A DNA stretch of 64,000 nt, taken from Achromobacter pestifer (GTDB taxonomy: Bacteria; Pseudomonadota; Gammaproteobacteria; Burkholderiales; Burkholderiaceae_B). Below, piece after piece: positions 25,869 to 36,478 of the stretch. The position numbers were made by a program, and so were the translations under genes. Below the pieces are notes generated by a model. It saw nothing but the letters and a program-made list of their open reading frames with translations. It had not been told where the DNA came from and searched no databases. Location: NCBI RefSeq assembly GCF_902859625.1, contig NZ_CADIJX010000010.1, positions 1 through 64,000 on the forward strand. The letters run 5' to 3'. Every line of letters begins with the position of its first letter. Within the stretch, counting starts at the first letter, position 1.

Positions 25869-27197
25869 ATGAATATGACTCCCGCTTATAGCCGACGAGG
25901 TTCCGTCCTCGCTCTCTGGCGATCGTATGGGCTCGGCTTGCTGATGCTGACGCTGGCCTGCCTGATGGCGATGAAACCGGTCCACGCCCAATTGCGTGTT
26001 GATATTTCCGGCACTGGCGCAACCCAGTATCCGGTCGCCATTGCCGATTTCGCGGTGGACGACACCCATGGCCGCGCCCTGGCTGACGTGATCCGCGCCG
26101 ACCTGACCCGCACGGGCCAGTTCCGCCTGATCAATGCCGCCGGATCCGGCTTGAACGTTGATTCCCCCGTCGCCCATGATGACTGGCGCGGCAAAGGCGC
26201 CGACTTCCTGGCCTATGGCAGCATCACCCGTGGCGCCGATGGCCGCTACGACGTGCGCTACCGCTTGGCCGATACGGTCAAGAAGGGGCAATTGGATGGC
26301 GTGGCGTTCTCGGGCACGGAGCAGGAACTGCGCCGCGTGGCCCACCAGATCGCCGACCGCATCTACGAGAAGATCACCGGCGTTCGCGGCGTGTTCTCGA
26401 CCCGCATCGCCTATGTGCTGAAGAAGGGCGCCACCTACGAATTGCAAGTGGCTGATGCCGACGGGCAGAACCCGCAAGTGGCCCTGCGTTCGCGCGAGCC
26501 CATCATTTCGCCGTCCTGGTCGCCCGATGGCGCCAAGCTGGCCTATGTGAGCTTCGAGTCCGGCAAGCCGGTTGTGTACGTGCACACCCTGGCCACCAGC
26601 GCCCGCGTTCCCGTTGCAAACTTCAAGGGCAACAACAGCGCCCCCGCCTGGTCGCCCGATGGCTCCAAGCTGGCCGTGGCGTTGACCCGTGATGGTTTGT
26701 CGCAAATTTACATCGTTGGCGCGTCCGACGGCTCAAATCCCAACCGCATTACACGTTCTCCCGGGATTGACACCGAACCGACCTTTACGCCAGACGGTGC
26801 TTCAATTATCTTTACGAGTGACCGCAGCGGCGGGCCGCAAATCTATCAGACCGGCTCGACAGGTGGCGAAGCACGCCGCCTCACGTTTAATGGTGGTTAC
26901 AACATATCACCCCGAATTTCCCCCGATGGATCGACGCTGCTGTACGTTGCAAGACGCGACGGCGCGTTTCGAATCGCGTCGTTGAACCTGTCCTCAGGCT
27001 CCGAATCTTTGATCACTGATGGTCGTGACGATCAGTCGCCAAGTTTCGCGCCGAATGGCATGCAAGTCCTTTACGCCGCCATCCAAAATGGACGTAGCGT
27101 ACTTGCGGGTGTTTCGAGCGATGGCCGCGTACGGCAGACGCTTTCGGTACTGAACGGGGAAATACGTGAACCGACTTGGGGCCCATTTACCCGATAA
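25869..27197 (+). CDS. tolB: Tol-Pal periplasmic protein TolB
   Basis: A 442-residue exported protein with a long signal peptide ending near MKPVHAQ. An N-terminal domain that binds TolA is followed by a six-bladed beta-propeller with WSPDG-type repeats (SWSPDGAKLAYVSFESG, AWSPDGSKLAVAL, RISPDGSTLLYVA) that binds Pal. Two starts are possible, ATG at 25869 or 25875, after a GGAG at 25861-25864; the second has the better spacing. The last third uses a more AT-rich codon style than the rest. Confidence 0.94.
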   Translation: MNMTPAYSRRGSVLALWRSYGLGLLMLTLACLMAMKPVHAQLRVDISGTGATQYPVAIADFAVDDTHGRALADVIRADLTRTGQFRLINAAGSGLNVDSPVAHDDWRGKGADFLAYGSITRGADGRYDVRYRLADTVKKGQLDGVAFSGTEQELRRVAHQIADRIYEKITGVRGVFSTRIAYVLKKGATYELQVADADGQNPQVALRSREPIISPSWSPDGAKLAYVSFESGKPVVYVHTLATSARVPVANFKGNNSAPAWSPDGSKLAVALTRDGLSQIYIVGASDGSNPNRITRSPGIDTEPTFTPDGASIIFTSDRSGGPQIYQTGSTGGEARRLTFNGGYNISPRISPDGSTLLYVARRDGAFRIASLNLSSGSESLITDGRDDQSPSFAPNGMQVLYAAIQNGRSVLAGVSSDGRVRQTLSVLNGEIREPTWGPFTR

Positions 27198-27228
27198 CAC
27201 GTGTGACTCTCTTTGCAAAGGAACTATC

Positions 27229-27729
27229 ATGAAGTCGCGCATTGCCAAAAGCCTAACCATCGCCGCTCTGGCCGCCACCCTGGCAGCTTGCAGCTCCGTC
27301 CCTCTCGACGATAAAGCGGGTCAGGGCGGAGGCGCTGGCCAAGGATCCTCGGCCTCCGGCCAGATCCTTGATCCCTTTAACCCCCAAAGCATCCTGGCGC
27401 AACAGCGCTCGGTGTACTTTGATTTCGACAGCTACACCGTGTCGGACCAGTACCGTGGCTTGGTCGAAACCCATGCCCGCTACCTGGCTTCGCACCAGCA
27501 GCAGAAGATCAAAATCGAAGGCAACACCGACGAACGCGGCGGTGCTGAGTACAACCTGGCCCTCGGCCAGCGTCGTGCAGACGCCGTGCGTCGCATGATG
27601 ACCCTGCTGGGCGTCAGCGACAACCAGATCGAAGCCATCAGCTTCGGCAAAGAAAAGCCGAAGTCGACGGGTACGTCGGAAGCCGACTTTGCTGAAAACC
27701 GCCGCGCCGATATCAACTATCTGCGTTAA
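27229..27729 (+). CDS. pal: Peptidoglycan-associated lipoprotein Pal
   Basis: A 166-residue outer-membrane lipoprotein. A lipobox (TLAAC, Cys21) gives the mature N-terminus. The OmpA-like peptidoglycan-binding domain is seen from about residue 60 (VYFDFDSYTVSDQY, GNTDERGGAEYNLALGQRRA). The start at 27229 follows an AAAGGA ribosome-binding site; in-frame residues upstream overlap the end of tolB. A strong terminator follows. Confidence 0.97.
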   Translation: MKSRIAKSLTIAALAATLAACSSVPLDDKAGQGGGAGQGSSASGQILDPFNPQSILAQQRSVYFDFDSYTVSDQYRGLVETHARYLASHQQQKIKIEGNTDERGGAEYNLALGQRRADAVRRMMTLLGVSDNQIEAISFGKEKPKSTGTSEADFAENRRADINYLR

Positions 27730-27760
27730 GCTTTTCGCATAGTCCAAGAGCCCTACCACG

Positions 27761-27798
27761 CGTCGGGACGGTCAGCCGGCCGTCCCGACGTTTGTTTT
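27761..27798 (+). terminator. Intrinsic terminator between pal and cpoB
   Basis: An 11-base stem (CGTCGGGACGG with its complement at 27780-27790), followed by TTTGTTTTT. It sits only 18 bases before the cpoB start, so cpoB needs read-through or its own start signal within the hairpin region. Confidence 0.88.
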
Positions 27799-27815
27799 TA
27801 TACTCGGGAATATTC

Positions 27816-28502
27816 ATGCGCGATAACGTTCTGTCCCTGCGTCCTCTGATTGTGGCCACTGGCCTGGTGCTTGCGGCCCTGACGGCGCCCGCTCACGCTT
27901 TTTCCGACGATGAAGCCCGTAAGGCCATCCTGGATTTGCGCCAGCAGGTTCAGCAACAGAACGAGCAAAGCCAACGCGCCAAGCTGCAATTGGCCGACCA
28001 GATTCAATCCTTGCAACAAGAAGTGGCCCAGCTGCGCGACCAGCTGGAACTGGTGTCCCGCCAGCAGCCCAGCGCCAAGCCTGGCGCCCCCAGCGGCTCG
28101 AATCCGCCGGGCACGACCGCTGGCGACCCGCAAGAGCAGGCCGCCTACGACGGCGCCATGGACCTGTTCCGCAAGGGCCAGTACAAGGATGCAGCCGAAT
28201 CGCTGGCCGCCTTCACCGCGCTCTATCCCAATAGCCAGCTGACGCCCAGCGCGCAGTTCTACCTGGGTAGCAGCCGCTATGGCATGAAGGACTTCAAGGG
28301 CGCCATCGAGCAACTGACCAACATGGTCCAGAAGTCGCCCGACAACGCCCGCGCGCCGGACGCCCTGCTGATCATCGCCGGTGGCCAGATCGAACTGAAC
28401 AACCGCGCCGGCGCCAAAGCGTCGCTGCAACGCATCGTTCGCGACTACCCGAACGCCCCGGCCGCCGCTACGGCCAAGAGCCGTCTGCAACTGTTGCAGT
28501 AA
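27816..28502 (+). CDS. cpoB: Cell division coordinator CpoB (YbgF)
   Basis: A 228-residue periplasmic protein. It has a signal peptide ending at AHAF and an N-terminal trimeric coiled coil (about residues 35-80, glutamine-rich). A linker and a C-terminal TPR domain follow (about 110-228; YDGAMDLFRKGQYKDAAESL, then YPNSQLTPSAQFYLGSSRY). CpoB couples peptidoglycan synthesis to outer-membrane constriction through TolA and PBP1b. The stop codon overlaps the start of a FecCD-type permease gene. Confidence 0.94.
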   Translation: MRDNVLSLRPLIVATGLVLAALTAPAHAFSDDEARKAILDLRQQVQQQNEQSQRAKLQLADQIQSLQQEVAQLRDQLELVSRQQPSAKPGAPSGSNPPGTTAGDPQEQAAYDGAMDLFRKGQYKDAAESLAAFTALYPNSQLTPSAQFYLGSSRYGMKDFKGAIEQLTNMVQKSPDNARAPDALLIIAGGQIELNNRAGAKASLQRIVRDYPNAPAAATAKSRLQLLQ

Positions 28503-29545
28503 TGCTGCCTGCCGCAAACGCGGTCAGCGCCTACCGGCACATCCTGCGCCGCCGCGCAGGGCTTATCGCCCTGCTGCTGGCGGCGATTTTCATTGCGCTG
28601 CTGATCGACTTCACCGTGGGCCCGTCGGGCATGCCTTGGCGCGACTTGTGGCACACGCTGAGCGCGCCTGCGTCCGCTGACCCGACCCATCGCGTGATCG
28701 TGTGGGACATCCGGCTGCCTTCCGCCCTGATGGCCGCCCTGGTGGGCATGGCGCTGGGCCTGGCTGGCGCCGAAATGCAGACCATCCTGAACAATCCGCT
28801 GGCCAGCCCCTTCACGCTGGGCGTGTCGTCCGCCGCCGCGTTTGGCGCGTCGCTGGCGATCGTCCTGCAATGGGGGCTGCCCGGCATTCCCAGCGCCTGG
28901 CTGATCGCCGGCAATGCGTTCCTGTTTGCCGTGCTTGCGGCCTTGCTGCTGGATGGCGTGGCCCGCTGGAGCGGCATGAACACGTCGGGCGTGGTGCTGT
29001 TCGGCATCGCCATGGTGTTCACGCTCAATGCGCTGGTGTCACTGGTGCAATTCCTGGCCAGCGCCGAAGCGCTACAGAACCTGGTGTTCTGGACGATGGG
29101 CAGCCTGTCGCGATCCAGCTGGACGACCGTGGGCGTGCTGGCGCTGGCCGTGGCATTGGCCTTGCCGCTGGCGATGCGTCAATCCTGGAAGCTGACGGCG
29201 CTGCGCCTGGGCGAAGAACGCGCGGCCAGTTTCGGCGTGGACGTCCGCCGGGTGCGCGTCGCGGCGCTGGCGCGCGTCAGCCTGTTGTCGGCGCTGGCCG
29301 TGGCATTTGTCGGCACCATCGGCTTCATCGGCTTGGTGGCGCCACATATCGCGCGCCGGCTGTTCGGCGAGGATCACCGTTTTTATCTGCCTGGCAGTGC
29401 ACTGGTCGGCGCGCTGATCTTGTCACTGGCCTCCGTCGTGTCCAAGAATCTGTTGCCCGGCGTCGTGGTGCCCGTGGGCATCGTGACGGCGCTGGTCGGC
29501 ATTCCCTTCTTCGTGTCGGTCGTATTGCGCCGGCAACTGCCATGA
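28502..29545 (+). CDS. FecCD-family ABC transporter permease
   Basis: A 347-residue inner-membrane permease of the iron-siderophore/haem/cobalamin (FecCD/BtuC) family with about 9-10 membrane helices. The motifs GAEMQTILNNPLASPFTLGV and GTIGFIGLVAPHIARRLFGEDHR are diagnostic; the latter contacts the ATPase. Its ATG overlaps the cpoB stop (TAATG), so it is coupled to the tol-pal operon. No periplasmic binding protein or TonB-dependent receptor is adjacent, so the substrate cannot be named. Confidence 0.93.
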   Translation: MLPAANAVSAYRHILRRRAGLIALLLAAIFIALLIDFTVGPSGMPWRDLWHTLSAPASADPTHRVIVWDIRLPSALMAALVGMALGLAGAEMQTILNNPLASPFTLGVSSAAAFGASLAIVLQWGLPGIPSAWLIAGNAFLFAVLAALLLDGVARWSGMNTSGVVLFGIAMVFTLNALVSLVQFLASAEALQNLVFWTMGSLSRSSWTTVGVLALAVALALPLAMRQSWKLTALRLGEERAASFGVDVRRVRVAALARVSLLSALAVAFVGTIGFIGLVAPHIARRLFGEDHRFYLPGSALVGALILSLASVVSKNLLPGVVVPVGIVTALVGIPFFVSVVLRRQLP

Positions 29546-30339
29546 TGCGCCCTACCCCCCTGGACATTCACGGGCTCACGGCCGGCTACGGCCGGGATGA
29601 CGTGCTGCACGCGATGTCGATCCCGGCGCTCGCCGCTGGCGAAGTCACCGCCCTGCTGGGCCCAAACGGCAGTGGCAAATCCACCTTGTTGAAGGCGCTG
29701 GCCGGACTGGTCCGGGCACGTGCAGGCAGCGTCTTGCTGGACGGGCAAGACCTGACCCGGCTGGGCGTGGGCGAACGCGCCCGGCACATGGTCTACCTGC
29801 CCCAGAGCCTGCCTGCCGCCGTGCATCTACGGGTGTTTGAATCCGTGCTGGTCGCGGCCAGGGCCAGCCAGGATGCGACCGCCCGCCCCGTGCTCATGGC
29901 AGATATCGAACGCCTGCTGGCGCGGCTGGGCATCGCGCACCTGGCCCTGCATTATCTGGATGCGCTGTCTGGCGGGCAAAAGCAACTGGTGGGCCTGGCG
30001 CAAGCGTTGATCCGCCATCCCCGTGTGCTGCTGCTGGATGAACCCTTGTCGGCGCTGGATCTGAATTACCAGTTCCACGTGATGCGGCTGCTGAAGCAGG
30101 AAACGCAAGAGCACGGCCTGATCAGCATCGTCGTGCTGCATGACTTGAACGTGGCGTTGCAGCATGCGGATCGCGCCGTGATGATCCAGGCGGGACGGCT
30201 GCATGCCGAAGGCGCTCCCGCCGACGTCATCACGTCCGCGTCACTGGCAGAGGTTTATGGCGTGCAGGGGCGAGTGGAAACGTGCTCGCGGGGCTTGCGG
30301 CAAGTCCTGATCGACGGACTGGACGAACACCCGCGCTGA
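29542..30339 (+). CDS. FecE/BtuD-family ABC transporter ATPase
   Basis: A 265-residue ATP-binding subunit. Walker A is GPNGSGKST, the signature is LSGGQKQ, Walker B is LLLDEPLSALDL and the switch His lies in VVLHDLN. It starts at 29542, overlapping the permease stop (ATGA). It pairs with the FecCD-type permease to import an iron chelate, haem or corrinoid. The C-terminus contains a VYGVQGRVE segment typical of the family. Confidence 0.93.
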   Translation: MMRPTPLDIHGLTAGYGRDDVLHAMSIPALAAGEVTALLGPNGSGKSTLLKALAGLVRARAGSVLLDGQDLTRLGVGERARHMVYLPQSLPAAVHLRVFESVLVAARASQDATARPVLMADIERLLARLGIAHLALHYLDALSGGQKQLVGLAQALIRHPRVLLLDEPLSALDLNYQFHVMRLLKQETQEHGLISIVVLHDLNVALQHADRAVMIQAGRLHAEGAPADVITSASLAEVYGVQGRVETCSRGLRQVLIDGLDEHPR

Positions 30340-30360
30340 CACGCCACAGCGGCGGCCGTT

Positions 30361-30858
30361 TCAGGCACGCTGGGCAACATCCACGACCGGCGCACCGGTC
30401 ATGTCCGCCAATTGGCGGGGTGTCAGATTGAACACCGCGTGCGGATGGCCAGCAGCGGCCCACAGGCTGTCGTAGTTGAACAAGTCGGCATCCAGCAGCA
30501 TGACCGGCTTGACGGCATGGCCGATGGGGCACACGCCACCGATGGCGTAGCCCGTCATGTCGCGCACGAACTTCGCGTCGGCCTTGGCCAATGCGCCGAC
30601 CTGCTCAGCCACCTTGGACTCATCCACGCGATTGGCGCCGCTGGCGATGACCAGCACCGGCGCGTTGTCGGAAGCCCGCCGGAAGATGATCGACTTGGCG
30701 ATCTGCGCCACTTCGCAACCGAGACCTGCCGCGGCTTCCGCCGACGTCTTACCCGTCTGCGGCAACACGACGACAGGTTTGTCATGTCCGATATCCAGCA
30801 GCAAGCGGGCGACCCGTTGAGCGGATTCGGGCAAGGCGGCGAGGGATTCTGGGGACAT
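30361..30858 (-). CDS. YbaK/EbsC-family aminoacyl-tRNA deacylase-like protein
   Basis: A 165-residue stand-alone protein of the YbaK fold, the same fold as the editing domain of bacterial ProRS. Conserved segments are AQIAKSIIFRR with the key Lys, GANRVDESKVAE, and GYAIGGVCPIGH. Members hydrolyse mischarged Cys-tRNA-Pro, Ala-tRNA-Pro or related species; the precise one is undetermined. It is convergent with the ABC ATPase gene. Confidence 0.88.
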   Translation of the reverse strand: MSPESLAALPESAQRVARLLLDIGHDKPVVVLPQTGKTSAEAAAGLGCEVAQIAKSIIFRRASDNAPVLVIASGANRVDESKVAEQVGALAKADAKFVRDMTGYAIGGVCPIGHAVKPVMLLDADLFNYDSLWAAAGHPHAVFNLTPRQLADMTGAPVVDVAQRA

Positions 30859-31002
30859 CGTGACGCACTCCGTTGCTAAGCGTCGCCGCGCGAATGGGCG
30901 GCGGCCGGGAAAGTCGAGAGACGAGTTTATCAGCGCCCGCGATGGCCGCCTGCCCGCCCCGGCGGGCTAGAATGCGGACCTGGTTTCCCCTTCCTGCCTT
31001 CC

Positions 31003-31812
31003 ATGCGTTCCGAACCTGTCCTGCCCCTGCAAACTGCCTTGATCGGCGGCTACGCCATGTCCTATACCGAGTACGGCAGCGGCACGCCGCTGGTCCTGGT
31101 GCATGGCTCGCTGTCGGACTGCCGCTACTGGAAGTCGCAGATGGCGCCGTTGGGCAAGTCGTTTCGCGTGCTGGCGGTTTGCCTGCGCCGTTACTGGCCA
31201 GAGGTCTGGGATGGCGCGGGCGATGGCTTTTCGATCGAGCAGCACGCCAGCGATGTGCTGGAATTCATCGATAGCGTTGCCGGCGGCCCTGCTCATCTGG
31301 TGGGCCATTCCCGTGGCGGCCGCGTCGCGCTGGAAGCCGCGCTGCGCCAACCCGGCGCGGTGCGCAGCCTGACGCTAGCCGACCCTGGGCTGCCGCTGCC
31401 CGGCGGCGATGATTCCCGTGGAGGCTTTCGCCAGCGCGCCTTGACGCTGATCCGCCAAGGAGACATCGAGGAAGGCCTGGCCCTGTTCGTGGATACCGTG
31501 ACCGGACCCGATACCTGGCAACGCATGGTGCCGTGGTTCAAGGAGATGGTGCGCGACAACGTCGGCACGCTCTTCGGCCAGGCAGATGAACATCCGGAAG
31601 CCCTGACGCCGCAGCAGATCGCCACCCTGAAGCTGCCGACCCTGCTGATCGGCGGCGCGCTCAGCCCCGCCCCCTATCCCGCCGTGCTGGACGCCCTGTC
31701 GGCATGGCTGCCGCATGCGCACCGGGTGACGGTCATCGGTTCTTCGCACGGCATGAACCTGGGTAATCCCCGCGCCTTCAACGGCGCCATCGAAGAGTTC
31801 ATCGGGGGCTGA
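31003..31812 (+). CDS. Alpha/beta hydrolase
   Basis: A 269-residue alpha/beta-hydrolase-fold protein. The oxyanion segment is VLVHGSLSD, the nucleophile Ser103 lies in LVGHSRGGRVAL, and the catalytic His is probably in VIGSSHGMNLGNP near the C-terminus. No signal peptide is seen. The substrate is unknown; nothing nearby identifies a pathway. Divergent from the YbaK gene, with about 145 bases between. Confidence 0.88.
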   Translation: MRSEPVLPLQTALIGGYAMSYTEYGSGTPLVLVHGSLSDCRYWKSQMAPLGKSFRVLAVCLRRYWPEVWDGAGDGFSIEQHASDVLEFIDSVAGGPAHLVGHSRGGRVALEAALRQPGAVRSLTLADPGLPLPGGDDSRGGFRQRALTLIRQGDIEEGLALFVDTVTGPDTWQRMVPWFKEMVRDNVGTLFGQADEHPEALTPQQIATLKLPTLLIGGALSPAPYPAVLDALSAWLPHAHRVTVIGSSHGMNLGNPRAFNGAIEEFIGG

Positions 31813-31843
31813 TTCGCCGCGCCCCGCTGGCGCAAGCCCGCAA

Positions 31844-32314
31844 TCACGGTTCCACTGACGGCGTGTGCTTCAGGCGTCGCAACACAAACGTCGAACGGCT
31901 ATGACGCACGCCGCGCAGCTTGTACAGCCGCTTGCGCAGGAATTCCTCATAGCCTTCCGTGCCCGCCACGGCCACCTTGATCAGATAGTCATATTCGCCC
32001 GTGACCAGAAAGGCTTCGACCACTTCTGGCAGCCGGGTGATCTCTTCGCCAAACCGCGCCAGAGCCTCGTCGTCGTGGTGCTCCAACGTCACTTCGATCA
32101 TGACGGTGTCGGGCAGCCCCAGCGCCTTCTGATTCAACAACGCGGCATAGCCTTCGATGACGCCGGCCTCTTCCAGTGCCTTGACCCGGTTCCAGCAGGG
32201 CGTGGGGGACAGGCCCACCTGCTCGGCCAGCTTCAGGTTGGTCAGCCGACCATCGGCGCGCAAGGCACGCAGGATCTTGCGGTCGGTTTCGTCGATTTTC
32301 GGGGTGGTGGACAT
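31844..32314 (-). CDS. Lrp/AsnC-family transcriptional regulator
   Basis: A 156-residue feast/famine regulator, the second in the window. The helix-turn-helix spans about residues 8-60 (ILRALRADGRLTNLKLAEQ, LSPTPCWNRVKAL). The effector domain follows with the FLVTGEYDYLIKV motif. The start at 32314 (MSTTPKIDETD) is chosen because the upstream in-frame residues run into the operator region. It is divergent from an EamA-family exporter, a common pairing for Lrp-controlled amino acid export. Confidence 0.93.
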   Translation of the reverse strand: MSTTPKIDETDRKILRALRADGRLTNLKLAEQVGLSPTPCWNRVKALEEAGVIEGYAALLNQKALGLPDTVMIEVTLEHHDDEALARFGEEITRLPEVVEAFLVTGEYDYLIKVAVAGTEGYEEFLRKRLYKLRGVRHSRSTFVLRRLKHTPSVEP

Positions 32315-32334
32315 GGAAAATGGGCCTGAAAAGA

Positions 32335-32374
32335 GAATATCCCTGTAAAGATTAATTTTACAAGATAGATATTC
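32335..32374. promoter_or_regulatory. Nested inverted repeats, candidate Lrp operator
   Basis: GAATAT (32335-32340) and TGTAAA (32344-32349) are mirrored by TTTACA (32357-32362) and ATATTC (32369-32374) around an AT-rich centre. It lies just upstream of the Lrp-type gene and faces the exporter gene. Lrp octamers bind such repeated AT-rich half-sites. Confidence 0.55.
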
Positions 32375-32558
32375 CTCGGTATCGCCGAAATAGGCGTGAA
32401 TCAAGAAACCTATTTTGTCTTCTCGGCCGTAGACTTTCCAGCAAGACGGGCACTACCCCACCCGTCGGATTTCGACGCTTGCTCCGTGGCACAACCCGGC
32501 GCGTGCGCCGACAGTTCCAACGCAGCAACCCGCGCGACGATCCGCGCGGCTGGAAACC

Positions 32559-33515
32559 ATGTCCCACGCAGCAGCTGTACCCGCAAGAACCGGTCTGGGC
32601 CTGTCCGGCACCGTCATGCTTCTGACCGCCCCCGCGTTATTTGCGTCAAACATGGTCGCGGCCCGCTGGGCCCATGACGCCAATCTACCCCCCGTATTCC
32701 TTGCCTTCGGCCGCTGGCTGCTGGCCTTGCTGATCCTGTTGCCCTTGGCCGCCCCGGCCTTGCGTGCGCACCGCCGTGCCTTGTGGCGCGGACTGCCCAC
32801 CTTGCTGCCACTGGCGGTACTGGGCATGGGCGTGGCAGTGGCGCCGCAATACATCGGCGCGCAAACCACCAGCGCCACCAATATCGCCCTGATTTTTTCG
32901 TGCAGCCCCATCCTGGTCGCGCTGCTGGAAGCCTTGGTATGGCGCAAGCCGCTATCGGCCTTGCGCGCGTCTGGCCTGGTGCTGGCCCTGGGTGGTGTAT
33001 TGATCGTGTTGTCGCGAGGCGACGTTCAGGCTTTGGCCCGGCTAGCGTTCGGCCAGGGCGACCTGTGGGTGCTGCTGGCGGCAACCGGCTGGGCGTTCTA
33101 TACCGTGCTGCAAAAGCGCCTGACGCTGCCCGCCGTGCCCGACAGCGCGCGCTTGGCGACGATGATGCTGGGTGGCGTGCTGGCGCTGGCGCCCTTTGCC
33201 GGCATCGAAGCGGCAGCGGGCGCCACGCCGCCCTGGACCGATCCGCGCCTGGCGGCCGTGCTGCTGTTCCTGGCGGTCGTGCCCAGCCTGGGCGCGTACT
33301 ACGTCTATGGCCGGCTGATCAGTCAGGCCGGCCCCGCCACGGCAGGGTTGTCGATGTTTCTGGTGCCGGTCTACGCGGCGCTGCTGGCGTGGCCGCTGCT
33401 GGGCGAAGCGCCGCAACTGTTCCACGCCTATGGATTTGTGATGATTCTGATGGGCGTGAAACTGGCGTCTTCGCGGATGCAAACCAGGGCGACCACTGCG
33501 GCCGCCCCGGCCTGA
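32559..33515 (+). CDS. EamA-family (DMT) exporter
   Basis: A 318-residue inner-membrane protein made of two EamA repeats, ten predicted membrane helices. Features include ALFASNMVAARWAHD in helix 1 and the QTTSATNIALIFSCSPILVALLE segment at the end of repeat 1. Family members export amino acids or other metabolites. Control by the divergent Lrp-type regulator suggests an amino acid, an inference. Confidence 0.9.
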   Translation: MSHAAAVPARTGLGLSGTVMLLTAPALFASNMVAARWAHDANLPPVFLAFGRWLLALLILLPLAAPALRAHRRALWRGLPTLLPLAVLGMGVAVAPQYIGAQTTSATNIALIFSCSPILVALLEALVWRKPLSALRASGLVLALGGVLIVLSRGDVQALARLAFGQGDLWVLLAATGWAFYTVLQKRLTLPAVPDSARLATMMLGGVLALAPFAGIEAAAGATPPWTDPRLAAVLLFLAVVPSLGAYYVYGRLISQAGPATAGLSMFLVPVYAALLAWPLLGEAPQLFHAYGFVMILMGVKLASSRMQTRATTAAAPA

Positions 33516-33531
33516 ACCCGCACGAGGTCGA

Positions 33532-35643
<2,112 letters not shown>

Positions 35644-35762
35644 GGCCTCTTCCTTGCAGTGAACCACTGTGCACGTACGGCGCGCGTCCGACCGGACGCT
35701 GCCGCGGCGGGCGCCATGCCGCGTGTGGTGCTGGGGAGATGCGTAACCGCGCCCGCGCTGAT

Positions 35763-35777
35763 GCGTAAATATTACGC
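35763..35777. promoter_or_regulatory. Inverted repeat upstream of fusA
   Basis: GCGTAA-ATA-TTACGC, about 120 bases before the fusA start codon, in an otherwise gene-free gap. Candidate operator only. Confidence 0.35.
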
Positions 35778-35845
35778 GCCGCGCGGCAAGATACAAGAAC
35801 CAATCGTCCCCCCCAAAGAAAAAGATCTTTATGGGCGCGATAGCC

Positions 35846-35875
35846 AAAAAAAACCCCTCGGCATCGAGGGGTTTT
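35846..35875 (-). terminator. Intrinsic terminator of the universal stress protein gene
   Basis: On the minus strand AAAACCCCTCG-ATGC-CGAGGGGTTTT runs into a T tract. It lies 40 bases after the stop codon. Confidence 0.92.
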
Positions 35876-35914
35876 GTCGCACGTGCACCGGCGTGGCGCC
35901 AGCGCAGGCAGCGC

Positions 35915-36379
35915 TTACTTCTTTTCTTCCTTGACGCGATACACCAGCACGGCAGTGGTGGCCAGCGACAGGACCTTGGCGGTGACGCTGCCCAACAGCA
36001 GGCGCGACAGGCCGCTGCGGCCGTGGCTGCCGATGAAGATCAGGTCGCATCCAGCGTCGGTGGCGGCTTGGACGATACCGTCGGCCACGTTGAAGTTGGA
36101 CACGGCGCGCGCTTCAGACTTGACCCCGGCGGTATCCGCGCGGTCGGTGATCAATTTCAGGTACTTGTCGGCTTGCTCGGCCGAAGCCTTTTCGTAATCT
36201 TCGTCGGTGATGGCGTAGGCTGCGGCCATGCCGTCAAAACCGATCGTGGCCGCAAAGGGCTGCGTCACGTAAAGGGCGACGACTTCGGCACCGACCGAAC
36301 GTGCGAAGGTAATACCCGCGTTGGCGGCTTGGGCCGACAGCGGCGAACCGTCGGTGGGAATCAGGATCTTCTTGAACAT
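35915..36379 (-). CDS. Universal stress protein (UspA family)
   Basis: A 154-residue single-domain Usp. The N-terminus is typical ([19 protein letters not shown]). The ATP-binding glycine pattern [21 protein letters not shown] is near residues 117-137, so it probably binds ATP. A near-perfect FNR/ANR-type box lies about 85 bases upstream, which suggests induction under low oxygen, as known for usp genes in other proteobacteria. Gene is monocistronic with its own terminator. Confidence 0.93.
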   Translation of the reverse strand: MFKKILIPTDGSPLSAQAANAGITFARSVGAEVVALYVTQPFAATIGFDGMAAAYAITDEDYEKASAEQADKYLKLITDRADTAGVKSEARAVSNFNVADGIVQAATDAGCDLIFIGSHGRSGLSRLLLGSVTAKVLSLATTAVLVYRVKEEKK

Positions 36380-36456
36380 CTTGCCTGCTCCTGTTTGAGA
36401 GGAATCTTTATGCTACCGGAAAGCCGCCAGGTTCACATCAAGGGAACCCGGCAAGC

Positions 36457-36470
36457 TTGACGCGCGTCAA
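36457..36470. promoter_or_regulatory. FNR/ANR-like box upstream of the universal stress protein gene
   Basis: TTGACGCGCGTCAA, the core of a 16-base perfect palindrome (36456-36471), matches TTGAT-N4-ATCAA with C/G in place of the innermost T/A. A CATAAA -10-like element at 36407-36412 would put the site near -62, a class I position. Confidence 0.55.
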
Positions 36471-36478
36471 GTATCGCT

